From: Desulfomicrobium sp. UBA5193
GTDB taxonomy: Bacteria; Desulfobacterota; Desulfovibrionia; Desulfovibrionales; Desulfomicrobiaceae
NCBI GenBank assembly: GCA_002412965.1
Contig: DHWB01000004.1
Span: forward strand, 1-64,000
DNA: 64,000 bases
Direction of reading: 5' to 3'
Position numbers and translations under genes: made by a program. Below are positions 32,939 through 44,100 of the stretch, piece after piece; the first letter of the stretch is position 1, and each line of letters opens with the position of its first letter. The notes beneath the pieces are model-generated. The model had not been told where the DNA came from, made no database searches, and saw only the letters and a program-made list of their open reading frames with translations.

Positions 32939-35900
32939 CTATTGACGTATCTCCACTGTCACGTCGTGCGTTCCGGACAACGCCTGCGCACCGGTTTCGC
33001 CCAGAAATATCCGCCCGGCATCAATGCCCAGATTCTGCACCAAATGGTTCTTCACGACATCCGCGCGGCTGGCGGCCAAGCGCACCAGATCCTCGTCCGT
33101 GATGTTGATCAGCTCGCGCAGCTTGGCTTCCTGCACCTCGCGGGACACCTCCTTGTGCAGGCCGATGGCGTTCTTTTCCTTTTCCACCGACTCATCCTTG
33201 TAGGCCTCCCAGAGCAGGTCCGCATACTCCTCGTCCGTGATTTCCAGCTCCTCCAGCACGGTATTCTCCCGCACCTTGCGTGACAGGTCGTTGTATTTGA
33301 TTGTTTGCAGCTTGCGCCGGAACTGCATGTCCGCCATGGCCTGGCGGTCGGCGGCGGGATCGGCGTGGCCCGCGATGGAGATGCTCAGGCCCGGACGTTG
33401 CCCCAGGACATCGGCCAGGGTCTTCATGCTCTGCAGGGTTTCCGGGGCGGGGCTGGACAGTCCGGCCGGGAAGAGAAGCTTGCCCATGTCCTCTCCGCCG
33501 CCGTCGGGGACCAGGCTTGCCAGCAGGCTGAAGGGGGAGGCGATGGCCTTGACGATGAGCCCCAGGAACGCCTGCATGACGATGCTGCCAATGCTGAACT
33601 GCGGGTCGGCCAGATCGCCCTTGACCGGCAGGTTGATGGCGATGTTGCCGGACATGTCCCGCAAGAGGGCGAGCCCCAGCTTGACCGGCACGTCGGCCGC
33701 TCCCGGCGCGTCAACCTTGTCCCCAAGTTCCAGCTGCCGGGCCTTGATGGCGTTGCTCATGGCCAGACTGTTGGACCCGGTGTTGACGTTCATGTCCCAG
33801 TCCAGCTGTCCGCTCGTGACCGGGTAGGCGATGAACTTCGAGGAGTACGCAGACAGGGCGACCAGATCCAGATTGCGCAGGCTCACCGTGCTGTTGGCTT
33901 CGAGGGGCTCCTTGAGGGGGGAGATCCAGCCCTTGGCCGTGATGGGGGCGGAGCCGTCGATGATCGCGGTCAGGTCCAGTTCGGTGCGACGCGCCGGATC
34001 AAGGGAAAAGCCGGTCACGGTCAGGTTCACCGGAGAGATGACGGACTCGTATTGGGGCGAGAGGGTCTTGTCCGCAAAGGAGAAGCGGCCCTGCTTGAGG
34101 GTCAGGGTCGCGATGTTCAGGGCTTTGAGGCCCTCTGATTGCGCTTCCTTTTTCGGCTGGGGTCGGGCCGGTTTCTTCGCCGCCGGGGCGATGCGGTCCA
34201 GAGTGGTCTTGCCCTGGGCATCGATCAGAAAGGAGCCGCGCGGTTCGACCACATCGATCTGGCCGATATCGAGGGACAGTGGCGAGAGCCGCAGGGTGAT
34301 TTTCTGCACGCCCAAGGACTTGAAGCCGGCGATTTCGGCTTTGGATCGTCCTTCCGTGACCCGGAAGCCGTTGGCCTGCAGGGAGCCTGTGATCTGGTCC
34401 TTGTCCCCCATGCGCCATTCAAGTTTGCCGCCGAGATTGCCCGAAGGGATTTCGATGTTGGCCGCATCCGCCACATAGGCCGAGGCCAGGGAAAGCGGAA
34501 GCTTCGCAAGGGTGACCGAGCCCTTGCTGGCCAGGGTGGAGGGGACGAGATCGCCAGCAGCCTTGACGGTGCCCGTCTCCTCCATACGGCAGGACAGCGT
34601 CAGGGGGATGCTCCTGGTCAGGTCCGTGGACAGGTTTTTGGCTGTGAGGGCGATCTGGTCCACGTCCAGACGCACGGGTTTGGCCAGGGTTTCGTCGGTG
34701 AATGCGATCTGCGTGCCGGAGAGTGAGAATTGCTCCATGGCCACCTTCCAGGCCGGTGCAGATTCCGAGGACGGAGTCGCACCCGTGGATGTCTCCTTCG
34801 CGGAACCTTGTTCCGAGGCAAAGAGCTTGGCCAGATTGATGCCGCCATCTTTTTGCCGGACAATGTCCACGGCCAGATTCAGATCAACGGGTCCGACGGT
34901 AACTGTGGTTTTGGCGGTGTCTACGGCCACGGCGCCGACCTGCAGTGTGTTCAGCCGGATGGGTGTCGCGGGAGCCGTGCCGGCAACGCGAAGTTCCAGG
35001 GGCGCAAGGGACGCTCCGGCGCAGTCAACTCTCCACGCCGTGGCGTTGCCTTCGGATTGGGGCGCAGGATTTGACGCCGGGGGGGCTTTTGGAGAGCTGA
35101 TCGCGTAGATGAGCGCCGCGCGGCCTTTATTGTCCACACCCGTGGTCACCGTGGCACCTTCGACGGCGAGCACGCCGGTGCGGACCGCATGGCCGCTCAT
35201 ATCCACGAAAATCTTGTCCAGAGCGACGCGCTTGACCTGCACCTCACCGGCATTGCCAGGAGCCGTGAGCCCAAGGTCGCGCACTTCAAGGACGGAGTCC
35301 TCCAAGCGCGGCGCCTTGGCCGCGCCGTCGATGATGAGCCCTATGCGGGCGTCGGCCTTGGCCGAGACCAGGGTCAGAGGCAGGGCGTCCTTGAAATAGG
35401 AAGAGTAGGAGGGGATATCCAGATTGCGGCCTTCGAGGCGGGCCTTGACCTGCACCGGCGAGATGGAAAAGGACGCCTCCGCCCCGAGCTCCTCGCCGTC
35501 GGTGGTTTTGGCCTGGAGCTTGGCCAGGGTGGTCGCGTTTTCGGCGGTGCTCAAGTCCGTGATCGTCAGCTCAAGGGCCGTGATGTCCTTGGTGAAAGGC
35601 GCTTGCAGCGTTTCATCCCGAAACAGGATGCGTCCGTCCGTGAGTCGCATTTGCGGCGCTTGCAGGAGCAGGGTCGTGGCATTTTTCTCAGTGGCGTTGG
35701 CGGCATTTTCCGCGCTCGTGGCATTCGAGTCGGTTCCGGGGGTGAAGTAGCCCATCCAGTTCAGTTTGCCGTCCTTCGCGCGCACAATCCGGATGAAGGG
35801 ACTCTCCAGGGTCACGGATTTGAGTCCCAGTTGCAGGTTCAGGATGGAGATGTCGTCTATGACGATCTCCGTCCTGGCGGCCGAGAGGACGGGCTCGCCA

Positions 35901-36775
35901 TCATCCGTGAGCTCGATGTCGTGCCCCTTGATCGTGCCTTGCAGGGAAAAGGTCGGCAGCGTGTCTTCATGCCGTTCAAAGACCAGCTTGCTGTCAAAGT
36001 TGACGAACCCCTTGGCGAGCTTGAGATTTTCGCTGGCCAAGGCGTAAGCCCAATACTGGGGCAGGCCGAGATCGACGACGTTCAGGTCGAATTCGGTTCT
36101 GAGGGAGTTGTCAAAAGGAGTGGTCTGACCCTGCAGATTGAAGGGAGCCCCATTGGCGCGAAAGGACAGGGTCGGTGTCATGAAGGTTTCCCAGTCCCTC
36201 TTGCGCGAGGAAAACTGGGGCAGCTGGAAATTGATCTGATCGATGACATGCGTCACGCCTCGCGTTTGGTCCTCGAAGCGAAGCGTGCCGTTGCCCACGG
36301 AGAACGGCTCGACGATCAGGGGCAGGAGCACGGGTTCGCCGGTTCTTTCGGGTTGGGGCTTATCCGAGGCGTGAGCCAGGTCCGCGAAATTGGTTTTGCC
36401 GTCCTGGTCGAGCCGGATGTGGATGCGCGGGCCGTCGAGGCTCACTTCCCGGACGACCAGGGCCAGCCGGATGATGGAGCTGAGTTCCACGTTGGCGTGC
36501 AAACCATCAAAGGCGACGAATTCACCGCTCCCGCCTTTTTCACTGATCGCGAAGCCCTTGATGTCGACGGTCAGGGTGAAGGGATTGTACCGGATTTCCT
36601 GGACGCTGACCTGCCGATTCAGTGCGGGAGAAACCTTTTCGACCAGCACGTAACGAAGGATGCGCGGCAGGAGAAGAAAGCCGAAGAGCGCGTAAAGCGC
36701 CACCACGCACGACAGCACGGCCAGGGTTTTTTGCCACCACGTCAGCTTGTTCCAGGAATCGCGTATCGTCGGCAT
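32939..36775 (-). CDS. Large AsmA-like DUF748 envelope protein with OmpA-like C-terminus
   Basis: The start is taken at ATG 36775 (MPTIRDSWNKLTWWQKTLAV), preceded by AGGGGGAT. The 1278-residue protein has one N-terminal membrane helix (TLAVLSCVVALYALFGFLLL), a very long repetitive beta-rich periplasmic region with the DUF748 core (for example YSSKFIAYPVTSGQLDWDMN and KLGLALLRDMSGNIAINLPV), and near the end an OmpA-like segment (LSISIAGHADPAADRQAM) followed by a charged helical region. AsmA/TamB-like proteins are thought to bridge the periplasm and move lipids to the outer membrane. Convergent with acpS. Confidence 0.9.
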   Translation of the reverse strand: MPTIRDSWNKLTWWQKTLAVLSCVVALYALFGFLLLPRILRYVLVEKVSPALNRQVSVQEIRYNPFTLTVDIKGFAISEKGGSGEFVAFDGLHANVELSSIIRLALVVREVSLDGPRIHIRLDQDGKTNFADLAHASDKPQPERTGEPVLLPLIVEPFSVGNGTLRFEDQTRGVTHVIDQINFQLPQFSSRKRDWETFMTPTLSFRANGAPFNLQGQTTPFDNSLRTEFDLNVVDLGLPQYWAYALASENLKLAKGFVNFDSKLVFERHEDTLPTFSLQGTIKGHDIELTDDGEPVLSAARTEIVIDDISILNLQLGLKSVTLESPFIRIVRAKDGKLNWMGYFTPGTDSNATSAENAANATEKNATTLLLQAPQMRLTDGRILFRDETLQAPFTKDITALELTITDLSTAENATTLAKLQAKTTDGEELGAEASFSISPVQVKARLEGRNLDIPSYSSYFKDALPLTLVSAKADARIGLIIDGAAKAPRLEDSVLEVRDLGLTAPGNAGEVQVKRVALDKIFVDMSGHAVRTGVLAVEGATVTTGVDNKGRAALIYAISSPKAPPASNPAPQSEGNATAWRVDCAGASLAPLELRVAGTAPATPIRLNTLQVGAVAVDTAKTTVTVGPVDLNLAVDIVRQKDGGINLAKLFASEQGSAKETSTGATPSSESAPAWKVAMEQFSLSGTQIAFTDETLAKPVRLDVDQIALTAKNLSTDLTRSIPLTLSCRMEETGTVKAAGDLVPSTLASKGSVTLAKLPLSLASAYVADAANIEIPSGNLGGKLEWRMGDKDQITGSLQANGFRVTEGRSKAEIAGFKSLGVQKITLRLSPLSLDIGQIDVVEPRGSFLIDAQGKTTLDRIAPAAKKPARPQPKKEAQSEGLKALNIATLTLKQGRFSFADKTLSPQYESVISPVNLTVTGFSLDPARRTELDLTAIIDGSAPITAKGWISPLKEPLEANSTVSLRNLDLVALSAYSSKFIAYPVTSGQLDWDMNVNTGSNSLAMSNAIKARQLELGDKVDAPGAADVPVKLGLALLRDMSGNIAINLPVKGDLADPQFSIGSIVMQAFLGLIVKAIASPFSLLASLVPDGGGEDMGKLLFPAGLSSPAPETLQSMKTLADVLGQRPGLSISIAGHADPAADRQAMADMQFRRKLQTIKYNDLSRKVRENTVLEELEITDEEYADLLWEAYKDESVEKEKNAIGLHKEVSREVQEAKLRELINITDEDLVRLAASRADVVKNHLVQNLGIDAGRIFLGETGAQALSGTHDVTVEIRQ

Positions 36776-37027
36776 GAGAATCCCCCTGAGGTGTTTTGTC
36801 GGGATGTTAGCCTCGAACCCTCGCCTTTGGCAAGAAAACGCCGATATATTACATTGATAACGATGCGGCGGCATCGTGCAGGCGCATCAGCTCTCGATGC
36901 AAAGACTGGGTTTTACACTTCCGAGCAATTTGGCTACGTGGCTTCAGTCCGCTCGCGAGATCTTCTTGCGACTCGATTCGTGAACACTGCGAGCACCGTC
37001 TGCTCCAAGTTCTGTCCCGGAGTACTC

Positions 37028-38194
37028 ATGCCGCTGTGTAGATTGATATACGCCAAAAAATGCATTTTACCATCAAAAGCGGCGCATGTGCTGCAGTCTT
37101 TGAATATGGCTTATTTTTTCGCGGAACATGGCGTTTTGACAACCATGTGGCCGGGATTCAGTCGGCACAATCATGCCGAATTTCGGAAATCACTTGAGCA
37201 TGATTATGGTCTCGCACCAAACAATGCATTGGAAATGCAGCCATTGCCAGGATTTCATAAGGGATTATATGGCCTTTTATTTCGTATTTATCTGATGAGT
37301 ACGTGGCTGAGAGCTCCTCAAGGAACAGTCTTTTACGCCAGAGACATCACCGAAGCGTTGTTGCTTGCTCGCTTCAAGCGTTTTCTCCCCGTTCGGCATC
37401 CCGTGTTTTTCGAAATGCATGAAGTTCTCAGCGAGCAGAACAGGCTTCTGAATACGGGCAGGGCGGGGCATTTTGCTCGTGTTGAAGCGGAAATGCTAGC
37501 CGCCATGGATGGGGTGGTCTGCATCAGTCCGGTCCTGGTCGATGCCCTGAAGGCGGTTTACGGGTATTCGGGCCCGACGCTGGTCGCGCCCATGGGGTAC
37601 AACCCGAATCTGTTCAAGGCGGCGCCTGACGTGGATTTTTCGGGGCCGATCACCGTGGCCTATGTCGGCAGTCTCTACGAGAGCAAGGGTGTCCACAACC
37701 TCGTCCGCGCCATGGGGCACCTGCCCGGGCGGTTCCGCTTGCTGGTCATCGGGGGGAACCCCGGCGGTGAACTCGAAAGGCTTCGCGCGCTTGCCCGGGA
37801 CGTGTGCGATTGGGAGAGCAGAATCGAGTTTTGCGGCTATCTGCCGCCGAGCGAACTCTTCCCGCGTCTGGCGTCGTGCTCCATGATGGCCATTCCGCAG
37901 TCGTCGGAGGTGGAATTCTTTTCACCCATCAAGCTTTACGAGGCCATCGGCATGGGTTTGCCGCTCGTGGTCACGCCTGTTCCTGCACTGACGTCAGTGC
38001 TTGAGCAAGAAGTTGACGCTATTGTGGCAAGAAGTCCTGTGCCAGAAGACTTAGCTGCGGCCATGATGGATATGGCATCGAATCAGGGGCGAGCGCGACA
38101 CATGCAGCGGCGATGTAGGGATCGATCAGTGTCATCGACGTGGCTTGCTCGTGCTGAATTGTGTCTGAATTTTATGAGGAGCGTTGTAGGATAG
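37028..38194 (+). CDS. Family 4-type glycosyltransferase
   Basis: The start is taken at ATG 37028 (MPLCRLIYAKK), with GGAG 6 nt upstream; the frame is open much further upstream but that part is antisense to the DUF748 gene. The 388-residue GT-B protein has an acceptor-binding N-terminal half and a donor-binding C-terminal half with ITVAYVGSLYESKGVHNLVR, RIEFCGYLPPSELFPRLA and the EX7E-like region VEFFSPIKLYEAIGMGLPLV. It probably adds a sugar to a surface polysaccharide or lipid. It precedes a second transferase-like gene; no other polysaccharide genes are nearby. Confidence 0.88.
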   Translation: MPLCRLIYAKKCILPSKAAHVLQSLNMAYFFAEHGVLTTMWPGFSRHNHAEFRKSLEHDYGLAPNNALEMQPLPGFHKGLYGLLFRIYLMSTWLRAPQGTVFYARDITEALLLARFKRFLPVRHPVFFEMHEVLSEQNRLLNTGRAGHFARVEAEMLAAMDGVVCISPVLVDALKAVYGYSGPTLVAPMGYNPNLFKAAPDVDFSGPITVAYVGSLYESKGVHNLVRAMGHLPGRFRLLVIGGNPGGELERLRALARDVCDWESRIEFCGYLPPSELFPRLASCSMMAIPQSSEVEFFSPIKLYEAIGMGLPLVVTPVPALTSVLEQEVDAIVARSPVPEDLAAAMMDMASNQGRARHMQRRCRDRSVSSTWLARAELCLNFMRSVVG

Positions 38195-38215
38195 TTTTAA
38201 TTTACAATATTTTGC

Positions 38216-39280
38216 ATGAGTATAGCGATGTGTGTTATGCAATATAATGCTGTTAATTTTTTTTGTGGGAATATTAAAAAATGGTCTGACATTATTTCTA
38301 ATGAATCAAGAGAGTTGTCTCTTGAGGATTTGGCGTCAAGATTTGTTAGGGGTGGGGATGTCTGGATTGTGCAAACATTTTATAATCTTAGGAAGATTGG
38401 TCTTCCTGTGCAAATTTCAAGTAGATTAAATAAAGATCAAATTAATATTATTCATTACGACGATGTTTTAAATTTGAGTAATTTTAATGATACATTTGTT
38501 GTTTCAGTTCGTGCAGATGGAGATCCACTTTTTGTCAGTAATTTTGAAATCGTTCAAAACAAATCTTCGATATTTTCTAGCAATCATCATTATATACCTC
38601 ATTGGCCTCAACCTGGCATTGTTAAAAGAGATGTTTCTCGCGGTGAAAAGCTGGAAAACATTGTGTACATGGGAAATAAAGAAAATATTGATGAGTTTTA
38701 CACATCAGCTCAATTTATTTCTGCACTCGACTCTTTGGGAATGAGGTTGATTATCCAGGACCGCGATTGGTGGAACTATCGCGAAGCGGATATAGTCTTG
38801 GCAATTCGAACAGGACCGCCTTTTTTTCTCTCAACCAAGCCCGCCTCAAAACTTGTGAATGCCTGGATTGCAGGATGTCCTGCTATTTTAAGCCAGGAGT
38901 CGGGATATCGAGAACTCAAGGAGTCCAATGATGACTATATTGAGACTTTGTGTCCGGATGATGTGTTGACGGCTTTGAAGAGGTTGTATGAGAACCCTGA
39001 TCTAGTACTGAGAATGCGGGAAAACGGACATAGGCGCGCTACTGCATTTAGCGTTGAAGCGATTGCAAAGATATGGGAACGATTTCTTTTCCATCATGTT
39101 GTCAGGGAGTATGAAGAATGGCAACGCGTTTCGGCATCTTCGCGGAAACGAAGATATTTAAGAAGTCTTTTTGCCAAGAAGATATGGGGCCACTGGGCAG
39201 ATGGAAGAAAGCTTGGCTGGACGTCAGAATTAGTGGGGAAGTTTCGGAGAAAACTGGCCTTGTTTGTTTTCAATTTTTGA
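38216..39280 (+). CDS. Glycosyltransferase-like protein, AT-rich
   Basis: The 354-residue protein lies 21 nt after the family 4 transferase. Its N-terminal half is strongly AT-rich, while the 3' part is closer to average. The C-terminal half has GT-B-like features (IVYMGNKENIDEFYTSAQF, then LSTKPASKLVNAWIAGCPAI and LCPDDVLTALKRLYENPDLV), where the Lys-Pro-Ala-Ser-Lys segment resembles a nucleotide-sugar site. The N-terminal half is not recognised. Composition and lack of a larger locus suggest recent transfer of this pair. Confidence 0.7.
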   Translation: MSIAMCVMQYNAVNFFCGNIKKWSDIISNESRELSLEDLASRFVRGGDVWIVQTFYNLRKIGLPVQISSRLNKDQINIIHYDDVLNLSNFNDTFVVSVRADGDPLFVSNFEIVQNKSSIFSSNHHYIPHWPQPGIVKRDVSRGEKLENIVYMGNKENIDEFYTSAQFISALDSLGMRLIIQDRDWWNYREADIVLAIRTGPPFFLSTKPASKLVNAWIAGCPAILSQESGYRELKESNDDYIETLCPDDVLTALKRLYENPDLVLRMRENGHRRATAFSVEAIAKIWERFLFHHVVREYEEWQRVSASSRKRRYLRSLFAKKIWGHWADGRKLGWTSELVGKFRRKLALFVFNF

Positions 39281-39399
39281 TGTTGCTTACTCTCGGGTTC
39301 CTACAGGATTGATTTGTACTGGTGGACGTTGCGGATTACATGTCCGCGATTTCAGTGTGTCATTCCTAAAGATATTCCACCGATTAAACGTCTCAGGTT

Positions 39400-41160
39400 C
39401 TATGAAAGCATTTCCTTCAATCCTGAGTCTCGCATTGCAGGATTTTTCACTTCATCCCTGATCTGTTCCGCCGTGCCCACCAGGGTGAAGCGTTCCTTGG
39501 CCCGGGTGAGGGCGGTGTAAAGAAGTTCGCGGCCCAGGACCGGGCAGGGCTCTTCAGGCAGGATCAGCACTGTGTGCCCGAACTCCGATCCCTGGCTCTT
39601 GTGCACGGTCATGGCATAACATGTCTCGTGCCTGGGCAGGCGGGCCGGGGTGAAGGACGTGAAGCCTTGCGCGGCGGGGAAGAAGACCCGTAGGGTTCCG
39701 TCCACAGGCAAGGCTATGCCTACGTCGCCGTTGAAGAGGCCGAGGTTGTAGTCGTTCTCCAGAATCATGACGGGGCGGCCTGGATACCACTCGTTGCCGG
39801 TTGCCCCGTGCAGGGCCTCGCAGGCCAGGAGGTTCAGCGCTTCGGTGCCGCGTGGCCCTTTGCGGACCGGCGAGAGCAGGCGCAGGGTTCCGAAAATTTC
39901 GAACGTCCGCGCGGGGCCGGTTGTCTCACCCAGGCTCCTGAATGCCTCGCGCAGAAGCGGCTTCAGTACAGCCGCAAGGTCCGCCTGCCCGGTGCAGGAC
40001 AGCATCTTCAGATCATTCCTTCCCTCCTCCAGCAGTTTGCCGGCCTCCTGGGCCTGGCCGTCTCGGATGAGCGCGCTCAAGGCCGCGATGCCGCTGTCTG
40101 CGTCGAAGCGCCAGCTCTTCTGCAGTTCCACCACATTGTCCGTCAGCGCGAGTGCGCGCGGCGTCACGGTCAGCCCTGGAGCTCCGGCCTTGACGGCATC
40201 CGCCACGAAATCCGGGGAGAAGGCGTTCACCACGTCCTCCCGGCAGAGATTGGCCAGCACGGCTCCGGCCTCTACCGAGGCCAGTTGGTTGCGGTCGCCC
40301 AGGAGCACCAGGCTTGCGTGCTCGGGCAGGGCATCCATGAGGCGGGCGGCCAGTTCCAGGTCCAGCATGGAGGCTTCGTCCACCACCAGCATGTCCAGCG
40401 GCAGGGGGTTGCCTTGGTGGTGGCGGAATCCCCCTGCGCTCCAGCCCAGCAGGCGGTGCACGGTCTGGGCGCCCTGAGAGAGGCACGCGTCCAGTTCAGG
40501 CGGCAGGCTGCCCCCTGGAAAGGCCTCGGCCAGGGCCTCGGTCATGCGCGAGGCCGCCTTGCCCGTGGGCGCGGCCAGACGGATGCGGAAATTCGCGCCT
40601 GCGTGCATCCGGGCCGCCAGGGCCAGGATGCGGGCCACGGTCGTGGTCTTGCCCGTGCCGGGGCCGCCGGAGATGACGCAGAGGCGGCTGCGCAGGGCCG
40701 CGAAGCAGGCCACGTCCTGCCAGTCGGTTTCGTCACCCCCGGCCTTGAAGATATCGGGCAGGAGATCTGCCGGGATGTCCTGGGGCGTTGCTCCGGCCAG
40801 GCACCTGAAGGCGCGGGCCAGGGCCTCTTCGTCGCGGAAGAAGCGGGAGAAATACAGACGCTCGCCGTCCAGGATGAGCGGCAGCCCGGAACCCGGCGCG
40901 CCGACAACGCCCGTCAGTTGGCAGGCGTGCGTTCCGACAAGGCCCAGGGCGGCGAGCCGTTCGCGCACGTCATCGTCGCCGAGGCGCAGGCAGACGTGTC
41001 CCTCGCGCACGGCCAGGGAGACGAGGGCGGTCAGGCCGGCCACGAGGTCGGCCTGTCCTTCCTGGGCCAGGGAAGCGGCGAAGCGGGCCTGGTACAGGTC
41101 GGCTTCGGTGAAGAGGGTGCTTGCCACAAGCCGTGGCAGGATGGTGGGGTTGGCGAACAT
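39400..41160 (-). CDS. recD: Exodeoxyribonuclease V alpha subunit, RecD helicase
   Basis: The 586-residue protein is the fast 5'-3' helicase subunit of RecBCD. It shows Walker A SGGPGTGKTTTVARIL, motif II VDEASMLDLELAARLMDAL, motif III VLLGDRNQLASVEAG and the late motif AMTVHKSQGSEFGHTVL. Its start overlaps the recB stop by one base (TGATG), so it is translated with recB. All helicase motifs look intact. It ends the colinear series; no clear terminator was found in the 119 nt before the convergent glycosyltransferase gene. Confidence 0.95.
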   Translation of the reverse strand: MFANPTILPRLVASTLFTEADLYQARFAASLAQEGQADLVAGLTALVSLAVREGHVCLRLGDDDVRERLAALGLVGTHACQLTGVVGAPGSGLPLILDGERLYFSRFFRDEEALARAFRCLAGATPQDIPADLLPDIFKAGGDETDWQDVACFAALRSRLCVISGGPGTGKTTTVARILALAARMHAGANFRIRLAAPTGKAASRMTEALAEAFPGGSLPPELDACLSQGAQTVHRLLGWSAGGFRHHQGNPLPLDMLVVDEASMLDLELAARLMDALPEHASLVLLGDRNQLASVEAGAVLANLCREDVVNAFSPDFVADAVKAGAPGLTVTPRALALTDNVVELQKSWRFDADSGIAALSALIRDGQAQEAGKLLEEGRNDLKMLSCTGQADLAAVLKPLLREAFRSLGETTGPARTFEIFGTLRLLSPVRKGPRGTEALNLLACEALHGATGNEWYPGRPVMILENDYNLGLFNGDVGIALPVDGTLRVFFPAAQGFTSFTPARLPRHETCYAMTVHKSQGSEFGHTVLILPEEPCPVLGRELLYTALTRAKERFTLVGTAEQIRDEVKNPAMRDSGLKEMLS

Positions 41161-44100
41161 CAGCGTTTCTCCTGGTCGATGAGGGCCTTGTCCAGGGCTT
41201 CGAGGAATCGCGGGTCGGGGCAGTCTTTGTGGACGCCCTGGCCCCGTCGCTCCGGGTCCACGCCGCGCAGGAAGACGTAGCGCACGCCGCCGAATTCCTT
41301 CGTGTAGTCGAACCCGGGCTTGCGCAGGGCCAGATGGCGCTTCAGGGCCAGGCAGTAGAGGTGGTACTGCAGGAAGTAGTGACTGCCGGCCATGGCGGTG
41401 TGCAGTGCGTCCAGGGTGTAGTGGCCGGGAGTGGGGCCGAGCCAGTTTGATTTCCAGTCGAGGAGGTAATATTTTTTACCGCTGCGCACGACCAGGTCCA
41501 TGAACCCGGTCATGAAGCCACGGCGCGGCTCGAAGCGCAGGCTACCCATGCGTTCCGGCAGGTCCGGCGGCAGAAGCACGGCCGCATCCCGGTACACGGC
41601 GGCCAAGGTTTCGCGGGTTACGGGGCGCAGGGGGAAGAGGAACTCCATCTCTACCAGTTTGTCCTTCTTCTCGATGCCTCCCAGCTGCAACCCTTCTCCC
41701 AGATCTGCATGCAGAACCCGTTTGACCATGTCATGGACAGTTTGATGCCAGTCCGGGTCGAAGCCGTACGCGGCCAGCGCCTCGGTCACGGCGGCGGGGA
41801 TTGTGCACTCATCCACGAAATCGATACGCTCGAAAATTCGGTGCAGGCACGAGCCGGCGGCGGCGCCGCGCGGAAAATTCGCCATGGACCACTCGTCCGC
41901 GGCCTGACCGGACGCATCAATCTCGTCCAGGCCTGGCCTCGCCCCGTGCTCCATGCCGCGGGTCAGGCCGGTGAAGCTCGCCAGCCCGAAGCCGGAGCCC
42001 AGAACACGATCCCAGTTGCGGCATTGCAGGTCAGGGGCATGGGTGAACTGCGGCGGTCCCTTCTTAGGTTCGGCGTCGGGCAGTTCGGCGACCTCGATGT
42101 CGGCGTTGGCCAGTTCGAGCAGGTCCGCACAGACCATGTCTTCATCGACGGCATCCCAGCTCAGGGCGCTCTTTTCGTCGGCGCGATGCCCGTGGAACAG
42201 CCAGGCCGCGCCCGAGGTCTCAGCCTCGTTGATGCGTCCCCAGATCGCGTAGCAGCGGCACTTGGCGCGGGTCAGGGCCACGTACAGCAGCCGCACGCGC
42301 TCGGCCTGCGCCTCGGACAGGGCCTGGCCTATCCGCCTTGGCAGTTCCTCCGTGCCCAGGTCCAGGAGCAGTCCGTCTTCGTGGACCAGGGCCCGGTCCT
42401 CGGGGCATCTAGCCCGGCCAAAGATGAAAGGGCAGAAGACCACCGGGTATTGCAGCCCCTTGCTCTTGTGAATGGTCACTATCTGGACCGCGTCGCGGTC
42501 CGTGTCCAGTCGCAGCTGGGACTCCTCGGTGCCTTCGGTGCCAAGACGGCGGGCGAACCAGGTCAGCAGTGCGTGCATGGCCGCGCCCGACTCGCGTTCC
42601 CGGCTGTGGAGCAGCTCCAGGCAGTGCAGGACGTTGGTCATGCGCCGTTCACCGTCAGGCAGGGAGACAAGGCGTTTCCGCACATCTTGGCCTGCGAAGA
42701 GGCGGCGTACGGCGGCCATGACGCCCCGGCGGTCCCACAGCTCGCGGCAGGCGAGGAAGCGTTCGAACCACGCCTCGAGTTTTTCGCCGTCCTCGTCGAG
42801 GATCATCAGTTCCGGAGCCGTCAGGCCGATCATGGGCGCGGCCAGGGCGGTGCGCAGGGCCGCCGGGCGCTGGCATTCGGCTATGCCGCGCAGCATGGAC
42901 AGGAGCTCCGCCGCTTCAGGGCTGTCAAAGACCGACGAGGTGTGGGTCACGACGCTCGGGATGCGAAGTGCGCCAAGGGCCTGGTGTACGGCCTCTCCCT
43001 GGGCGTGGGTTTCGACCAGGACGGCGATGTCTCCGGGCAGGAGCGGTGCTTCACCGATGCGGATGCGCCCCTCGGACGCGCCCCGCAGCAGGCGGCTGAT
43101 CTCGGCGGCCACGGCCCGGCAGATGCGCGGCGCGAGCGCCCCCTTGGCCAGGGGCTTGTCCTCGCTTTTGACCTGCCAGAGGACCATGGGCGCGGGTGTT
43201 TGCCCGTCTTCGCGGAAGCGGCCCCGCTCTTCGTCCGGGGCGCTCACAGGCTGATAGCCGATTTTCGGGTCCAGGAAGGGTCTTGGATTGTCAGGTCTGA
43301 AAAACAGGCGATTCACGGCCGCGATGAGCTCCGGCGTGGAGCGGTAGTTGACGCCCAGCGTCATGCCGCGTTCGCAGCTGTCGGCCGCGGTAAGGTAAGT
43401 GTGCAGGTCCGCGCCCCGGAAGGAGTAGATGGCCTGCTTGGGGTCGCCGATGAGGAACAGGCTGTTCTCCCCGTCGCCGGTGGCGAAGAGGGTGCGGAAG
43501 ATGTCGTACTGCAGGCCGTCGGTGTCCTGGAACTCGTCGATGAGGGCCGCTCGGTACTGGGTCCGCGCCGCAGCGACCAGCTCGGGGCTGGCCAGGGCGG
43601 CGTGCATGTTCCGCAGCAGGTCGTCGAAACCCAGCACGTTGCGACGCCGCTTGAGGTCGTCCATGCGCGCCGTCACGCCCGAGAGGAACGCATGGCGCAG
43701 ATGGACCACGAAGGGTCCCAGCGCCTGCCGCAAGGCCTCGACATGGTCCAGGATATCCTGGATCTCGTCGAACAGTCGGTGCTCCGGGGCGGTGAAGGCC
43801 TTCTTGGTCATGCCCCGCACGTAGGTCGAGGTCAGTTCGCCGAGGGCCTTGAGCTGCTCCTTGGCATCGAGCCTCGGGTCGTTCAGGAAATCGCGAGTTG
43901 CTTTCAGACGCTGATCCAGCTTCTGCGGCGAGAACTGGCGCGCGTTGAAGTTGTCCGCCCGGGACAGCAGGAGCGTTCGGACTTCAGGTTCCATGATTGA
44001 CCAGGACGCCTTGAGCCTTTCGCAGGCCTCCCGCACTGCCCGGTCCAAGGGCGCGGGGTCCGGCGCGGGGCTGCCCGGCACGATGCGGATGCGCTGGGCC

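Noticed and set aside
35189..37027. Upstream extension of the glycosyltransferase frame antisense to the DUF748 gene
   Set aside because: Only the part from ATG 37028 shows glycosyltransferase similarity; the rest is antisense to a conserved gene.
41709..44000. Long plus-strand frames opposite recB and recC
   Set aside because: recB and recC have complete conserved motifs on the minus strand; the opposite frames show none.
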